From assembly GCA_944390745.1 (NCBI GenBank), contig CALXQK010000013.1, forward strand, positions 124,001-188,000: a DNA stretch of 64,000 bases. The letters are read 5' to 3'. Both the position numbers and the translations under genes were made by a program. This DNA is from an uncultured Duodenibacillus sp. GTDB taxonomy: Bacteria; Pseudomonadota; Gammaproteobacteria; Burkholderiales; Burkholderiaceae_F. The notes beneath the pieces are model-generated. The model saw only the letters and a program-made list of their open reading frames with translations. It did no database searches and had not been told where the DNA came from. This document shows positions 33,162 to 43,182 of the stretch, in pieces; position 1 is the stretch's first letter; each line of letters begins with the position of its first letter.

Positions 33162-35294
33162 ATGACACCCCAGAAAAAGCGCAATCTTTTCGTTACGACC
33201 GCCCTGCCCTACGCAAACGGCCCCTTTCACTTCGGCCACATCATGGAGTACATCCAGGCCGACATCTGGGTGCGTCACGAGCGAATGTGCGGCAACACGG
33301 TGCACTTTGTGTGCGCCGACGACGCGCACGGCGCGCCCATCATGATCGCCGCCCACAAGAAGGGAGTGAGTCCGCAGGCGTTCGTCGCCGAGATCTCGGC
33401 CAGCCGCCGGCACCTTCTCGACGACTTTCACATCTCCTTTGACAACTGGCACTGCACCGACACGCCGGAAAACACCGAGCTCTCGCAGGAGATCTACCGC
33501 CGCCTGAAGGCTGCGGGACTCATCTATACCAAGGACATCGAGCAGTTCTACGACGAGTCCAAGGGAATGTTTCTGGCCGACCGCTTCATCAAGGGCACCT
33601 GCCCGAAGTGCGGGGCGCCCGATCAGTACGGCGACTCGTGCGAGAAGTGCGGCTCGGTCTATGCGCCCACGGAGCTCATCGACCCGCGCAGCGCCCTGTC
33701 GGGCACAACGCCGGTTCTGAAGAGCTCGACGCACTACTTCTTCAAGCTCTCGGACCCGCGCACGGTTGCGTTCCTGCATGAGTGGACGCAGGGCAAGGGC
33801 GCCGACGGCACGGGCCGCGTGCAGCCCGAGGTCCTTGCCAAGGACAGCGAGTGGCTCGAGGGCGACAACCTCTCGGACTGGGACATCTCGCGCGATGCGC
33901 CCTACTTCGGCATCGAGATTCCCGACGCCCCGAGCAAGTACTTCTACGTCTGGCTCGACGCCCCGATCGGATACCTCGCAAGCTTCAAGGCCTACTGCGC
34001 CCGCATGGGAATGGACTTTGAAGAGGAGCTCATGCGGCCGGACACCGAGCAGATTCACTTCATCGGCAAGGACATCATCTACTTTCACACGCTCTTCTGG
34101 CCGGCGATGCTGCACTTTGCGGGCAAGCCCTTCCGCGTGCCCGACCACGTCAACGTGCACGGCTTCATGACGGTCGACGGCTTCAAGATGAGCAAGTCGC
34201 GCGGCACGGGCATCAGCCCGCAGGACTATCTTGACCTCGGCATGAACGCCGAGTGGATGCGCTACTTCCTCGCCGCCAAGCTCAACAGCCGCGTCGAGGA
34301 CGTCGACCTCACCAAGGACGACTTCCAGGCGCGCGTGAACTCCTACCTGATCGGCAAGTACGTCAACATCGCCAGCCGCGCCGCGGGCTTCATCTTCAAG
34401 CGCTTTGAGGGCAAGGTGTCCGATGCGGCCATGAACGACCCGGTGCTCGTGCAGCTGCGCGAGGCCGCAGACGAAATCAAGGCCGACTACGAGACGCGCG
34501 AATTTGTCCGCGCCATGCGCCGCGTGATGGAGCTTGCCGACGTCGTCAACGAGTTCGTCGACCGGGAGAAGCCCTGGGAGCTTGCCAAGGATCCCGCGCG
34601 CGCGGCCGACCTGCAGCGCACGGCCTCGGTGGCGCTCGAGGGCTTCCGCCTGCTCACCCTGTACCTCAAGCCCGTGCTGCCGGCAACCGCAGCCCGCGTC
34701 GAGGCCTTCCTCAACTGCGGCGAGCTCACCTGGCAGAGCGTCGAAACCCCGCTTTCGAGCGCCAACCCGATCTCGAAGTACGAGCACCTCATGGGGCGCG
34801 TCGATCGCAAGGGACAGCTCGACAAGCTGCTGCCCGACAGGCCCGAGCAGACCGCGCCCGAGGCGGGCAAGCCCGGGGAGAAGGCCGACAAGAAGCCCCA
34901 GAAGAAGTCCGCTCCCGCGGCCGACCCCAACGCTCCGGGCGGCGAGCCGGTTGCCGAGATCTGCACGATCGACGACTTCACGCGCGTGGACCTGCGCGTG
35001 GCGCGCGTCGTGAAGTGCGAGGAGGTCGAGGGCTCCGACAAGCTGCTGCGCCTTGAGCTTGACGCAGGCGAAGGCCGCCTGCGGCAGGTCTTCTCCGGCA
35101 TCAAGGCCTGGTACAAGCCTGAAGACCTCACCGGGCGTCTGGTGGTGATGATTGCCAACCTCGCCCCGCGCAAGATGCGCTTCGGGGTGAGCGAAGGCAT
35201 GGTGCTTGCCGCAAGCAGCGCGCTCAAGAAGGACGAGGGCGTCTACCTCATCGAGCCCTTCGAGGGAGCGGAGCCCGGCATGAAGCTGCACTAG
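33162..35294 (+). CDS. metG: Methionyl-tRNA synthetase
   Basis: A 710-residue class I synthetase charging both initiator and elongator tRNA-Met. The HIGH-type motif is FHFGH within [17 protein letters not shown]. The zinc knuckle has four Cys ([18 protein letters not shown]) and the KMSKS loop is [10 protein letters not shown]. After a Lys/Pro-rich linker the C-terminal OB-fold tRNA-binding domain (from about 605) mediates dimerisation as in E. coli. I chose the ATG at 33162; a TTG three codons earlier is less likely. Confidence 0.97.
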   Translation: MTPQKKRNLFVTTALPYANGPFHFGHIMEYIQADIWVRHERMCGNTVHFVCADDAHGAPIMIAAHKKGVSPQAFVAEISASRRHLLDDFHISFDNWHCTDTPENTELSQEIYRRLKAAGLIYTKDIEQFYDESKGMFLADRFIKGTCPKCGAPDQYGDSCEKCGSVYAPTELIDPRSALSGTTPVLKSSTHYFFKLSDPRTVAFLHEWTQGKGADGTGRVQPEVLAKDSEWLEGDNLSDWDISRDAPYFGIEIPDAPSKYFYVWLDAPIGYLASFKAYCARMGMDFEEELMRPDTEQIHFIGKDIIYFHTLFWPAMLHFAGKPFRVPDHVNVHGFMTVDGFKMSKSRGTGISPQDYLDLGMNAEWMRYFLAAKLNSRVEDVDLTKDDFQARVNSYLIGKYVNIASRAAGFIFKRFEGKVSDAAMNDPVLVQLREAADEIKADYETREFVRAMRRVMELADVVNEFVDREKPWELAKDPARAADLQRTASVALEGFRLLTLYLKPVLPATAARVEAFLNCGELTWQSVETPLSSANPISKYEHLMGRVDRKGQLDKLLPDRPEQTAPEAGKPGEKADKKPQKKSAPAADPNAPGGEPVAEICTIDDFTRVDLRVARVVKCEEVEGSDKLLRLELDAGEGRLRQVFSGIKAWYKPEDLTGRLVVMIANLAPRKMRFGVSEGMVLAASSALKKDEGVYLIEPFEGAEPGMKLH

Positions 35295-35313
35295 GGCAGC
35301 CGCGCAAGCAGGC

Positions 35314-35359
35314 GGCCGCGGTCCGAAAGTCGGTGCTTCCGGGACCGCGGCCTTTTTTT
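35314..35359 (+). terminator. Rho-independent terminator after metG
   Basis: GGCCGCGGTCC (35314-35324) pairs with GGACCGCGGCC (35342-35352), followed by TTTTTTT. A long perfect stem. Confidence 0.92.
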
Positions 35360-35366
35360 GCGCCCG

Positions 35367-35999
35367 TCAGACTCTTGCCGCCGCGCGCACAGGCGCGCCG
35401 TCGCTGGCGGCAAGCCTCAGGGGAAGCGCCCAGAACTCGCACGTCCTCCCAGCCTCAAGCACCGCCTCGAGGTTGACGAGGTTTTCGACGATGAGCCCTC
35501 CCGAGCGCTCAAGCCACAGCCGGTGGCGCCAGAGCTCCCCGGGCCGGTCCGGCCCCGGAGAGTCCCAGCCCAGCCCCCGCACGCCGCGCGCGGCCGCGGC
35601 CTCCAGCAGCGCGGGCGACGGAACCGGCCAGGGCTGCGTGAAGTACTCCCCGCCGCCCCAAAGCGCCGCGGCGCCGGTCAAGAAGAGAAGCCACCGCAGG
35701 CCTTCGCCGCTGCAAAGGCGGTCGACCGCCCCGGGGCCGATCTCGCCCGTCACGCCCCGGCAGTCGAGCACGCACGCTGGCCCCATGAAGTCTGAGAGCG
35801 GAAAGTCGGCCAGCGCCGCCCCGCCCGGGAGAACATGGGCCGGCGCATCCATGTGCGTGGCCGTGTGCGTGCCAAGCGTCAGGCGATGCACGCGGCAGCC
35901 GTCCCTTTCAAGCGTCAGGGCGGGCTGCAGGGCCGCGGGCGGGTCGCCTGGATAGACGGGCGTGCCGTCTGCGACGACGTGCGTGAGATCAATCCACAT
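35367..35999 (-). CDS. Cyclase family protein (kynurenine formamidase-like)
   Basis: A 210-residue metal-dependent hydrolase of the Cyclase/KynB family. The metal motif is HTATHMDAPAH; the family consensus HxGTHxDxPxH has Gly where this protein has Ala. MWIDLTHVVADGTPVYPGDP at the N-terminus is typical. Relatives hydrolyse N-formylkynurenine, but others act on isatin or unrelated amides, and no kyn gene is nearby, so the substrate is open. The start at 35999 fits the conserved N-terminus; the upstream extension is unconserved. Confidence 0.82.
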   Translation of the reverse strand: MWIDLTHVVADGTPVYPGDPPAALQPALTLERDGCRVHRLTLGTHTATHMDAPAHVLPGGAALADFPLSDFMGPACVLDCRGVTGEIGPGAVDRLCSGEGLRWLLFLTGAAALWGGGEYFTQPWPVPSPALLEAAAARGVRGLGWDSPGPDRPGELWRHRLWLERSGGLIVENLVNLEAVLEAGRTCEFWALPLRLAASDGAPVRAAARV

Positions 36000-36051
36000 G
36001 TTTGAGAGCGCCTTCTGCAGGCAGAAACCTGGCGCGCCGGATGCGGCGCGC

Positions 36052-36106
36052 AAAAACGGCCGGACTGCAGTCAGGCGCCCCAGGGCATCTGGACTGCATC
36101 CGGCCG
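36052..36106 (-). terminator. Rho-independent terminator after dcuC
   Basis: On the minus strand CGGCCGGATGCAGTC (36106-36092) pairs with GACTGCAGTCCGGCCG (36072-36057) with one bulge, followed by TTTTT. A long stem separating dcuC from the cyclase gene. Confidence 0.88.
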
Positions 36107-36168
36107 CCGGATGGGGCGGCGCGGGAACAAGGCTCCCCGCGCGCCCGGATCATCAGGAAAAGAAGCCC

Positions 36169-37437
36169 TTACACCATCAGCAGTGCGCAGGCAATCACCG
36201 CCACAAAGCACGGAATGGCGGTGCGCTTGACAACCTCCATCGGGCTCACCATGGCGATGCCCGAAACCAGAATCGTCACGCCGGCCAGAGGCGACATCGT
36301 GCGGCCCAGGGCGCCCGTGAGGAACGCCAGACCGCCCAGACCCTCGATCGTCATGCCGAAGTCCTTGGCATGCGGCGTCACGGTTTCATTGAAGGCCAGC
36401 GTTGCCGCGTCGCCCGAACCGGTGATCACGCCCATGATGTACGGGCCAAGGGAGCCGCCCCAGCGGGCGATGTCGTTGGAGTCCTTCAGAGCCGCCACGA
36501 ACGTGTCGATCAGACCCGTGGCGCGCAGACCGGCGGCAAAGACGCCAGCGGCAATGATGATGCCCATCACGTCGGCGTAGCCCTTGCCCATGCCGTTGAA
36601 GAACTGCTTGGAGAAGTCCTGCGGATTGGCGCGCGCAACGGCCAGGGCGCAGATGGCGCCGATCAGCATAGCCTGCGCCACGCCCATCTTGATGGCGGGC
36701 ACCCAGAGGTTGCCGACCACAAGAATTCCGATCGGCACGAGCATCACGATGGCCTTGATCGGGCTCGGCACGAAGCCGTCGTTTTTCTGCAGCTTGGAGT
36801 CATCGACCTGGGCGTTTTCATCACCCTTGCCGTCGCCCATGAGCACGCAGACAATGAACGTGCCCACAAGGACGATCGCGCCGCACATCAGCGAATAGGG
36901 CATGTGCGTGCCGATGAACTCGATCACGTCCATGTTGGCCATCTTGGCAACGTACGGGTTGTGCGAGGTACCCGGCGACAGGTACGAGCCGATCGTGCCG
37001 GCAAGCACGGCCGCGGCGGCCGCGGCGGGCTTGATGCGGGCCCTGAGCATCACGGGAATGAGCGTCGAGCCGACGGCGGCGGCGCAGCCCGCGGCCGACG
37101 GAATCGCGATGTTCACGAAGAACGTGATGGCCGTGCAGATGGGCACCAGGAAGATGCCGATGCTGCGCACGGGCGTGGCGAGATAGTGCACGAGCGAGCG
37201 GTCGCACTGCGTGTAGCTCGCCGCAAAGGCAAAGCCCATCGAGCCGCAGATTGCCATGATGAGCGAGTTGTTCGTCATCGACTTGGCAAACTGATTGATG
37301 CCGGACATGAAGTCCCAGCTGATGATGCACAGGAACAGGCCCGCGGCGATGAGCACCAGACGGGTCTCCCAGCGCTTGACAAGCGCCCAGATCGTCAGAA
37401 GGATGACGACCACACCAATCCAGGAAAGAATAGTCAT
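36169..37437 (-). CDS. dcuC: C4-dicarboxylate transporter, DcuC family
   Basis: A 422-residue inner-membrane carrier with about 12 hydrophobic spans. Segments such as SGINQFAKSMTNNSLIM, SPGTSHNPYVAKMA, GVITGSGDAATLAFNE and LGRTMSPLAGVTILVSGIA match anaerobic DcuC carriers, which exchange or export succinate and import fumarate or other C4 acids. The start at 37437 has an excellent GGAGGG 9 nt upstream; 38 residues of in-frame upstream sequence are unlike a membrane N-terminus. It fits supply of fumarate or removal of succinate during anaerobic respiration. Confidence 0.9.
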   Translation of the reverse strand: MTILSWIGVVVILLTIWALVKRWETRLVLIAAGLFLCIISWDFMSGINQFAKSMTNNSLIMAICGSMGFAFAASYTQCDRSLVHYLATPVRSIGIFLVPICTAITFFVNIAIPSAAGCAAAVGSTLIPVMLRARIKPAAAAAAVLAGTIGSYLSPGTSHNPYVAKMANMDVIEFIGTHMPYSLMCGAIVLVGTFIVCVLMGDGKGDENAQVDDSKLQKNDGFVPSPIKAIVMLVPIGILVVGNLWVPAIKMGVAQAMLIGAICALAVARANPQDFSKQFFNGMGKGYADVMGIIIAAGVFAAGLRATGLIDTFVAALKDSNDIARWGGSLGPYIMGVITGSGDAATLAFNETVTPHAKDFGMTIEGLGGLAFLTGALGRTMSPLAGVTILVSGIAMVSPMEVVKRTAIPCFVAVIACALLMV

Positions 37438-37657
37438 AGAGATCTGCCCTCCGGGCGGCTGTTCAAGCCCCGCCCTCGTTTTAATCGTCTTCCTCCGGAT
37501 CCGCGCCGCCGCACCCGCGACAGTGCGCATTCGGTTTTGGTTGCTACCCAATCGAGTTTAGCCGAGGCGCCCACGGTTGGAGAAATATTCTGAAACGTTT
37601 TTTTACGGCATCCGCCTCTGGTCAAACCCGGCGCCGATCTTTGCGGAGAGCGCGCGC

Positions 37658-37697
37658 AAAAAAAACCGCGCGCCGGAAAAAAACTTCCGGCGTGCGG
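37658..37697 (-). terminator. Rho-independent terminator after erpA
   Basis: On the minus strand CCGCACGCCGGAA (37697-37685) pairs with TTCCGGCGCGCGG (37678-37666) with one mismatch, followed by eight T. Confidence 0.9.
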
Positions 37698-37720
37698 CTT
37701 TTGGTGCGGCGCTGCGGCGC

Positions 37721-38098
37721 TCAGACCGCGAAGGACGATCCGCAGGAGCAGGAGGTGACCGCATTGGGATTGCGGATCACGAACTGCGACCCCTCGAGAT
37801 CCTCCTTGAAGTCGATCTCGGCTCCGACGAGATACTGCATCGAGAGCGAGTCCACGAGAAACTTCACGCCGTCGCGCTCGATGATCTCGTCGTCCTCGGC
37901 GGGCTTCTCCTCAAACTGGAACCCGTACTGAAAGCCCTGGCAGCCGCCGCCCTGCACGAAAACGCGCAGCGGCATGTTGGGATCGTCCTCCTCGGCAAGC
38001 AGCTCCTTGACCTTGGCCACGCAGGCATCGGTAAAGACAAGGGGAGCGGGAGCCTCATCGGGAGAGGGGTTCTCCACCACTTTGGTTTCTTCAGTCAT
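37721..38098 (-). CDS. erpA: Iron-sulfur cluster insertion protein ErpA
   Basis: A 125-residue A-type carrier delivering clusters to apoproteins. The three conserved cysteines are in [11 protein letters not shown] and near the C-terminus in CSCGSSF. An N-terminal extension of about 18 acidic, Pro-rich residues precedes the domain. Likely essential in this lineage, as ErpA usually is in betaproteobacteria. It has its own terminator; mltA lies downstream on the far side of its promoter. Confidence 0.95.
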   Translation of the reverse strand: MTEETKVVENPSPDEAPAPLVFTDACVAKVKELLAEEDDPNMPLRVFVQGGGCQGFQYGFQFEEKPAEDDEIIERDGVKFLVDSLSMQYLVGAEIDFKEDLEGSQFVIRNPNAVTSCSCGSSFAV

Positions 38099-38206
38099 GA
38101 ACAGTTGTCTCCAAGCGGCCGCCGCAGCAGCATCCGCGCGCTGGCGGCCGCAAAAATAGTCGTTGGCGACTGATTATATCCGAGGCCTGAAGCCGCGGCG
38201 CCCGCG

Positions 38207-39499
38207 CTACATGCGCATGCGCGGATCCTCGCCCCGGGGCATCAGGATCCAGGCGCGCACGTCGCTTTTCTGCGCGCCGGCGCGGCTGCCCGCCTGCTCG
38301 CCGTATCCCCAGAAGTAGTCAAAGCGCAGCACGCCGCGGATGGCGCTTCCGGTATCCTGCGCCACAACGGCGCGGGCCATCTTCATGCGGGGCGACGCCT
38401 GCTCGATGTCGAGCACAAAGGGCAGCCCCAGCGGCCAGTAGCGCCGGTCGACCGCCACCGAGGCCTCAGCCGTGAGCGGCACCTCCTGCGCCCCGAGCGG
38501 GCCCTCCTTGGGCGAGGAGCCCCTGCGCTCGGAGAAAAAGACGAAGTTGGGGTTGGCGTTGAGCAGCTCCTGCGTGCGGTTGGGATTTTCCTTTGCCCAG
38601 CGCTTGATGCGCTGCATGCTCATTTCCGAGGTCGACAGTCCGGCGTTTTTCACCAGCCATCCGGCCACGGCCCGGTACGGGTGTCCGTTTTGATCGGCAA
38701 ATCCCACGCGCATCACCGAGCCGTCGTCGAGCGCAATGCGGCCCGACCCCTGGATCTGGAGAAAGAACGCCTCGATGGGATCGTCCACCCAGCAGATGAC
38801 GTAGCGGTCCATGAGGCCGGCGCGGGCGCGGCGGGTGATTTCCGCGCGCGAGCCGTAGGGCACGACCTTTCTGCCCTCAAGCCGCCCCCGCAGCCGCATC
38901 CCCTTGAGCTGCGGATAGATGGTCGACAGATCAATCGAAATGAGATCGTCGGGCACCCGGTAGATCGGGTGCTGGTAGGGACCGTGGCGCCTGCGGCTGC
39001 CCTGCAGGAGCGGCTCATAGTAGCCCGTCGCAAGCCCCGTGTCGTCGACTCCTGCCGCCTTGCCGCCGTCGGCGGCTGTCTGCGCCACGCTCCAGGGCTC
39101 AAACCAGGTCATGAAGAACTCCCGCGCCCGGCCCTGCTGCACGAACTGCGCGTTGGAGCACGCATCGAGCCACATGGAGCGCGTGCCCATCTTCGAGCAG
39201 GAGCGCCGGAAGGCCGACAGCGCCGCCTCCCAGCTCTCGTCGGGCACCTCGGGCAGCGCCGAGAAGGACACCTTCGCAAAGCGCACCGCGCCGTCGGCAA
39301 GCGGATAGGCGGCCTGCGGGGGCGTCTGCCGCTGCAGGGCCGCGGGCGCCTGCGGCGTGAGCACCGCACCCTCAAAGACGGCGCCCGTCTGCGGCGCCTC
39401 GGGGGTGCTTGAGCAGGCGGCAAGAAGCAGCGCCGCACCCGCGGCGAGAAGCCCCCGGATGCCGCGCACCGCCGCCATCATCTTCAAACTGCCGTTCAC
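38207..39499 (-). CDS. mltA: Membrane-bound lytic murein transglycosylase A
   Basis: A 430-residue outer-membrane lipoprotein cleaving peptidoglycan to 1,6-anhydro products. The signal sequence ends with the lipobox LLAACSS. The MltA barrel domain fills the middle (TGYYEPLLQGSRRR) and the C-terminal 3D domain carries the catalytic-Asp region VAQDTGSAIRG and FDYFWGYG. I placed the start at GTG 39499 (AGGA and GGAGGG just upstream); ATGs at 39481 or 39478 are equally possible and keep the signal peptide. Downstream of hemW on the same strand. Confidence 0.93.
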   Translation of the reverse strand: MNGSLKMMAAVRGIRGLLAAGAALLLAACSSTPEAPQTGAVFEGAVLTPQAPAALQRQTPPQAAYPLADGAVRFAKVSFSALPEVPDESWEAALSAFRRSCSKMGTRSMWLDACSNAQFVQQGRAREFFMTWFEPWSVAQTAADGGKAAGVDDTGLATGYYEPLLQGSRRRHGPYQHPIYRVPDDLISIDLSTIYPQLKGMRLRGRLEGRKVVPYGSRAEITRRARAGLMDRYVICWVDDPIEAFFLQIQGSGRIALDDGSVMRVGFADQNGHPYRAVAGWLVKNAGLSTSEMSMQRIKRWAKENPNRTQELLNANPNFVFFSERRGSSPKEGPLGAQEVPLTAEASVAVDRRYWPLGLPFVLDIEQASPRMKMARAVVAQDTGSAIRGVLRFDYFWGYGEQAGSRAGAQKSDVRAWILMPRGEDPRMRM

Positions 39500-39536
39500 T
39501 TTCCTGCTGCCCTCCCTGAAGTTGAAGACCGCCGGC

Positions 39537-40730
39537 CTAGCCGCGCTCGGCCAGAAACCGCTCCTGCACATCGCTCAGGAACCTGCGCCCGAGCTCGGTT
39601 GCGGCGATGCGGCTCTCATCGGCCGCGAGAAGCCCCTCGCCGCGCAGGTCCTCGAGCACGGGCTCGATCACCGAAAGCGGCAGTCCCGTCGTCTGCCGCC
39701 AGCGCGAGGCGGGCACGCCCTCATAGAGCCGCAGCACGTTGAGCATGAACTCAAAGGGCAGCGACTGCGCGTCGACGTCATGCAGCTGCCCGGCGATGCG
39801 GCCGCTGCGCACGTCGTCAAGGTACAGAAAGGGCGCCTGCCGGCGCACGGTGCGAAGAATGCCGCCCGAGACCGTGAGCTTGCCGTGCGCGCCCGCGCCG
39901 ATGCCGTAGTAGTCGCCGAAGGTCCAGTAGGTGAGGTTATGCCGGCAGCGCCGCCCGGGCCTGGCGTAGCCCGAGATCTCGTAGTGCTCAAACCCCGCCC
40001 GGGTGAGCGCGGCGTGCACCATCTCGCCCATGTCGGCGGCCAGATCAATGTCGGGAAGCCCCGCCGGAGGCCGCTTGGCAAAGGCCGTTCCCTCCTCGAT
40101 CGTCAGCTCGTAAAAGGAGAGGTGCGCCGTGCCCGCGCAAAGCGCCGCATCCAGGTCGCGCCGCACGTCCTCAAGCGTCTGCCCGGGCAGCGCGTACATG
40201 ACGTCGAGGTTGACGTTGGCGGTGCAGTGCAGCGCCGCCTCCACCGCGCGCTCGGCCTCCTGCGCGGTGTGAATGCGTCCGAGCGCCTTCAGAAACCGGT
40301 CGTCAAAGCTCTGCACGCCGATCGAAAAGCGGTTGACCCCGGCGGCCGCATAGTCCTCAAAGCGCGCGGTCTCCACCGTTCCCGGGTTGGCCTCAAGCGT
40401 GATCTCGCAGTCCGCTGCAAGCGGCACGCGCGCGCGGATGCCGTCCATCAGGCGCGCAAACCCCGCGCTTGACATCAGGCTCGGCGTTCCGCCTCCAAAA
40501 AAGATTGAGTGCACCTCGCGCAGACCGGTGAGCGCGGCCGCGCACTCAAGGTCGCGCAGCAGCGCGTCCAGGTACCCGGGCTCCTCGCGCAGGGCGCCCT
40601 GCGCATCCCTTGGCTCCTGCCGGCAGGAAAAGGAGTTGAAATCGCAGTAAGGACACTTGCGCACGCACCAGGGCCAGTGCACGTACAGCGCAATGCCCTC
40701 GGGCTCGATGCGCTCCCCGGGGGCTACCAT
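39537..40730 (-). CDS. hemW: HemW-like radical SAM haem chaperone
   Basis: A 397-residue radical SAM protein. The cluster motif CVRKCPYCDF (Cys22, Cys26, Cys29) sits in the N-terminal LYVHWPWC segment, with FGGGTPSL and the C-terminal HemN_C domain following. It is often annotated as oxygen-independent coproporphyrinogen oxidase, but this short form is thought to insert haem into target proteins. The start at 40730 overlaps the rdgB stop by 7 bp and has GGAG 8 nt upstream, so the upstream in-frame sequence is only a shadow of rdgB. Confidence 0.93.
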   Translation of the reverse strand: MVAPGERIEPEGIALYVHWPWCVRKCPYCDFNSFSCRQEPRDAQGALREEPGYLDALLRDLECAAALTGLREVHSIFFGGGTPSLMSSAGFARLMDGIRARVPLAADCEITLEANPGTVETARFEDYAAAGVNRFSIGVQSFDDRFLKALGRIHTAQEAERAVEAALHCTANVNLDVMYALPGQTLEDVRRDLDAALCAGTAHLSFYELTIEEGTAFAKRPPAGLPDIDLAADMGEMVHAALTRAGFEHYEISGYARPGRRCRHNLTYWTFGDYYGIGAGAHGKLTVSGGILRTVRRQAPFLYLDDVRSGRIAGQLHDVDAQSLPFEFMLNVLRLYEGVPASRWRQTTGLPLSVIEPVLEDLRGEGLLAADESRIAATELGRRFLSDVQERFLAERG

Positions 40731-41323
40731 CCCCAGCGCTCCGAGAGGGCCGCCAGCATGCGCTTCATGGCGCGGCCGCGGTGGCTCACGGCGTTCTTCT
40801 CCTCGGCCGTGAGCTCGGCGGCCGTCCTGCCGAACTGCGGAAGATAAAAGTGGGGGTCGTAGCCGAAGCCCCCGCTGCCGCGGGGCTCGTCGATGATCTC
40901 GCCGGTCCAGCTCGCCTGCGCCACGACTGGATCGGGATCGTCGGCCGAGCGCACCGCCACAAGCACGCAGGTGTAGGCCGCGCGCCTGTCGCTGCTGCCC
41001 TTGAGCGCGGCCACGAGCTTGGCGTTGTTGGCCGCGTCGTCGGCCGCCTCGCCCGCGTAGCGCGCCGAATGCACGCCGGGCTCGGTGACAAGGGCATGCG
41101 CCGTGATGCCCGAGTCGTCGGCCATGGCGGCAAGACCGGTCTGGCGCGCGGCGTTGCGCGCCTTGGCAAGCGCGTTTTCCAGAAAGGTTCCGTAGGGCTC
41201 GGCGCACTCCGTCACGCCGAGCGCCCCCTGCGCCTCGACCTCAATGCCGCGGCTGGCAAAAAGCGCATTGAATTCGCGAATCTTTCCCTTGTTGTTGGAG
41301 GCAAGCACAAGCTTTTTTTCCAT
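40724..41323 (-). CDS. rdgB: dITP/XTP pyrophosphatase (RdgB/HAM1 family)
   Basis: A 199-residue housecleaning enzyme that hydrolyses dITP, XTP and other non-canonical purine triphosphates. LVLASNNKGKIREF at the N-terminus, ADDSGI, and GFGYDPHFYLP near the C-terminus are diagnostic, and the last motif SHRGRAMKRM is intact. The start at 41323 has GGAG 9 nt upstream. It lies in a leftward rph-rdgB-hemW-mltA run with overlaps, so these are probably co-transcribed. Confidence 0.96.
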   Translation of the reverse strand: MEKKLVLASNNKGKIREFNALFASRGIEVEAQGALGVTECAEPYGTFLENALAKARNAARQTGLAAMADDSGITAHALVTEPGVHSARYAGEAADDAANNAKLVAALKGSSDRRAAYTCVLVAVRSADDPDPVVAQASWTGEIIDEPRGSGGFGYDPHFYLPQFGRTAAELTAEEKNAVSHRGRAMKRMLAALSERWGW

Positions 41324-41342
41324 GTCGGCACGCTCCCAGAGC

Positions 41343-42065
41343 CTAAATTCCAAGCACGCGGCGCTGCGCGGCCATCAGTTCGCGGCAGCCCTTCTCGCCG
41401 AGGTCAAGAAGCCTTGCGAGATCGTCCCGTCCGAAGGGCGCGCCCTCGGCGGTTCCCTGCAGCTCGATGAAGCGTCCGCTTGCCGTCATCACGATGTTCA
41501 TGTCGGTGTCGCTCGTGCTGTCCTCAACATAGTCCAGATCGAGCACGGGACCGGCCTGCGTCATGCCCACGCTCACGGCGGCGACCTGCTCGAGGATCGG
41601 GTTTTCGGTGATGAGCCCCTTGCCGAGCATCACCTGCACGGCGTCGTAGAGCGCCACCCAGGCGCCGGTGATCGAGGCGCAGCGCGTGCCGCCGTCGGCC
41701 TGCAGCACGTCGCAGTCGAGCGTGATCGTGTACTGCCCGAGACGGGTGCGGTCGACCACGCCGCGAAGGCTGCGGCCGATGAGGCGCTGGATTTCCTGCG
41801 TGCGGCCGCTTTGCTTGCCGCGGGCGGCCTCGCGGTCGGTGCGCGTGCCCGTCGAGCGCGGCAGCAGCCCGTACTCGGCCGTCACCCAGCCCTCGTTTCT
41901 GTCCTTGAGAAAGCGCGGCACGCCCTCGATGACGCTGGCGTTGCACAGCACCCGGGTGCGGCCGACGCTCACAAGCACGCTGCCCTCGGCATAGCACGTA
42001 AACCCGCGTTCAAAACTTACGGCGCGCATGGCATCGGCCGCGCGCCCGTCGTGACGTTCGATCAT
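41343..42065 (-). CDS. rph: Ribonuclease PH
   Basis: A 240-residue phosphorolytic 3'-5' exoribonuclease trimming tRNA precursors. [21 protein letters not shown] is cut here to its core [10 protein letters not shown]. Further motifs are [28 protein letters not shown] and [16 protein letters not shown]. Length matches the usual 238-240 residues. The start at 42065 has no strong ribosome binding site. It diverges from yicC, the usual neighbour. Confidence 0.97.
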   Translation of the reverse strand: MIERHDGRAADAMRAVSFERGFTCYAEGSVLVSVGRTRVLCNASVIEGVPRFLKDRNEGWVTAEYGLLPRSTGTRTDREAARGKQSGRTQEIQRLIGRSLRGVVDRTRLGQYTITLDCDVLQADGGTRCASITGAWVALYDAVQVMLGKGLITENPILEQVAAVSVGMTQAGPVLDLDYVEDSTSDTDMNIVMTASGRFIELQGTAEGAPFGRDDLARLLDLGEKGCRELMAAQRRVLGI

Positions 42066-42207
42066 GATTGGCACTTTGAAAAAAAAATCCCTGCCGCGCA
42101 GCGCGCCCGGCGGGCGCGCCGCTGACGGCGTGTTCGTGCATAATCCTACACGCCTTTTGCGCGCGCCTAGCGCGCGGCCCGCTTCGCCGAAACTCTCTTT
42201 TTGCGCC

Positions 42208-43107
42208 ATGTCTGAAATTCACTCGATGACCGGTTTTGCCAGCACGCAGGGCGAAACCCCGCTTGGTCTGATCAACATTGAACTGCGCAGCGTCAACTCC
42301 CGCTTTCTTGACGTCAACATGCGCCTGCCCGATGCGTTGCGCGCCTATGAGCCCGTTTTGCAGGGCATCGTCAAGTCGCGCGTGGCGCGCGGCAAGTTCG
42401 ACTGCCGCATCGACTTTCTGAGCGCTCCGGACGCGCCGCCCGCCGTCGACGTGCGCACGCTTGAAAACCTCCGCCGCATCGAGGACGAGGTGCGTGCGGC
42501 GATGCCCGGCGTGCGTCCCCTTTCAATGGCCGACATCCTCAAGTATCCCGGCGTCGTGCGTCCCCTGCATGTGGATCCCGCCGAGGTGGAGGCTGCCCTT
42601 GCACAGGCGATGACGCAGGCCATGGACGCCTTTGACAGCGCCCGCAGCCGGGAGGGCGCAGCCCTTGCACGGGTGCTTGAGCGGCACTGCGACAAGATTT
42701 CCGAGGCCGTCGAGAATCTGGTTCCCAAAATTCCTCAGATTCATGCCCAGCTCAAGGCAAGGCTCACCGAGCGGCTGGAGTCGGCCCTGAGCGAGTCGCT
42801 CTCGCAGGGCTCGACGCTCACGCGCGAGGAGGTGAGCGACCGCATCCGCCAGGAGGTGACGCTCTATGCGCTGCGCATGGACGTCGCCGAGGAGGTCAAC
42901 CGGCTGCGCACGCATGTGGCCGAGGTGCGCCGGCTTCTGTCCGCGGGCGGCACCATGGGGCGGCGCCTAGACTTCCTCACGCAGGAGATGAACCGCGAGT
43001 CCAACACGCTCGGCAGCAAGGCCGCCTCGATTGAAATGACCGACACGGCCCTCGCCCTGAAGCTTTCGGTCGACCAGATGCGCGAGCAGATTCAAAACAT
43101 CGAGTAG
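42208..43107 (+). CDS. yicC: YicC family endoribonuclease
   Basis: A 299-residue protein of the YicC family, implicated in endonucleolytic RNA turnover. The N-terminal [14 protein letters not shown] and [17 protein letters not shown] and the C-terminal [21 protein letters not shown] (shown in part: [11 protein letters not shown]) are its hallmarks. Normal length. Divergent from rph across a 142-bp gap with a CATAAT -10-like element near 42139. Confidence 0.93.
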   Translation: MSEIHSMTGFASTQGETPLGLINIELRSVNSRFLDVNMRLPDALRAYEPVLQGIVKSRVARGKFDCRIDFLSAPDAPPAVDVRTLENLRRIEDEVRAAMPGVRPLSMADILKYPGVVRPLHVDPAEVEAALAQAMTQAMDAFDSARSREGAALARVLERHCDKISEAVENLVPKIPQIHAQLKARLTERLESALSESLSQGSTLTREEVSDRIRQEVTLYALRMDVAEEVNRLRTHVAEVRRLLSAGGTMGRRLDFLTQEMNRESNTLGSKAASIEMTDTALALKLSVDQMREQIQNIE

Positions 43108-43132
43108 CGGCAAAAAAACGCACGAACGCAAT

Positions 43133-43182
43133 CGCCGCCCCGTCTCCCGCCGGGAGGGGGGGGGGGGCGGCGAAGTTTTTTT
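43133..43182 (+). terminator. Rho-independent terminator after yicC with a poly-G arm
   Basis: CGCCGCCCC (43133-43141) pairs with GGGGCGGCG (43164-43172), enclosing an inner CTCCCG/CGGGAG stem, then AAGTTTTTTT. The right arm contains a 13-base G run, so several pairing registers are possible. Confidence 0.8.

Noticed and set aside
40731..41207. N-terminal extension of hemW through rdgB
   Set aside because: The extension is the out-of-frame reading of rdgB; the HemW domain begins at 40730 with GGAG upstream.
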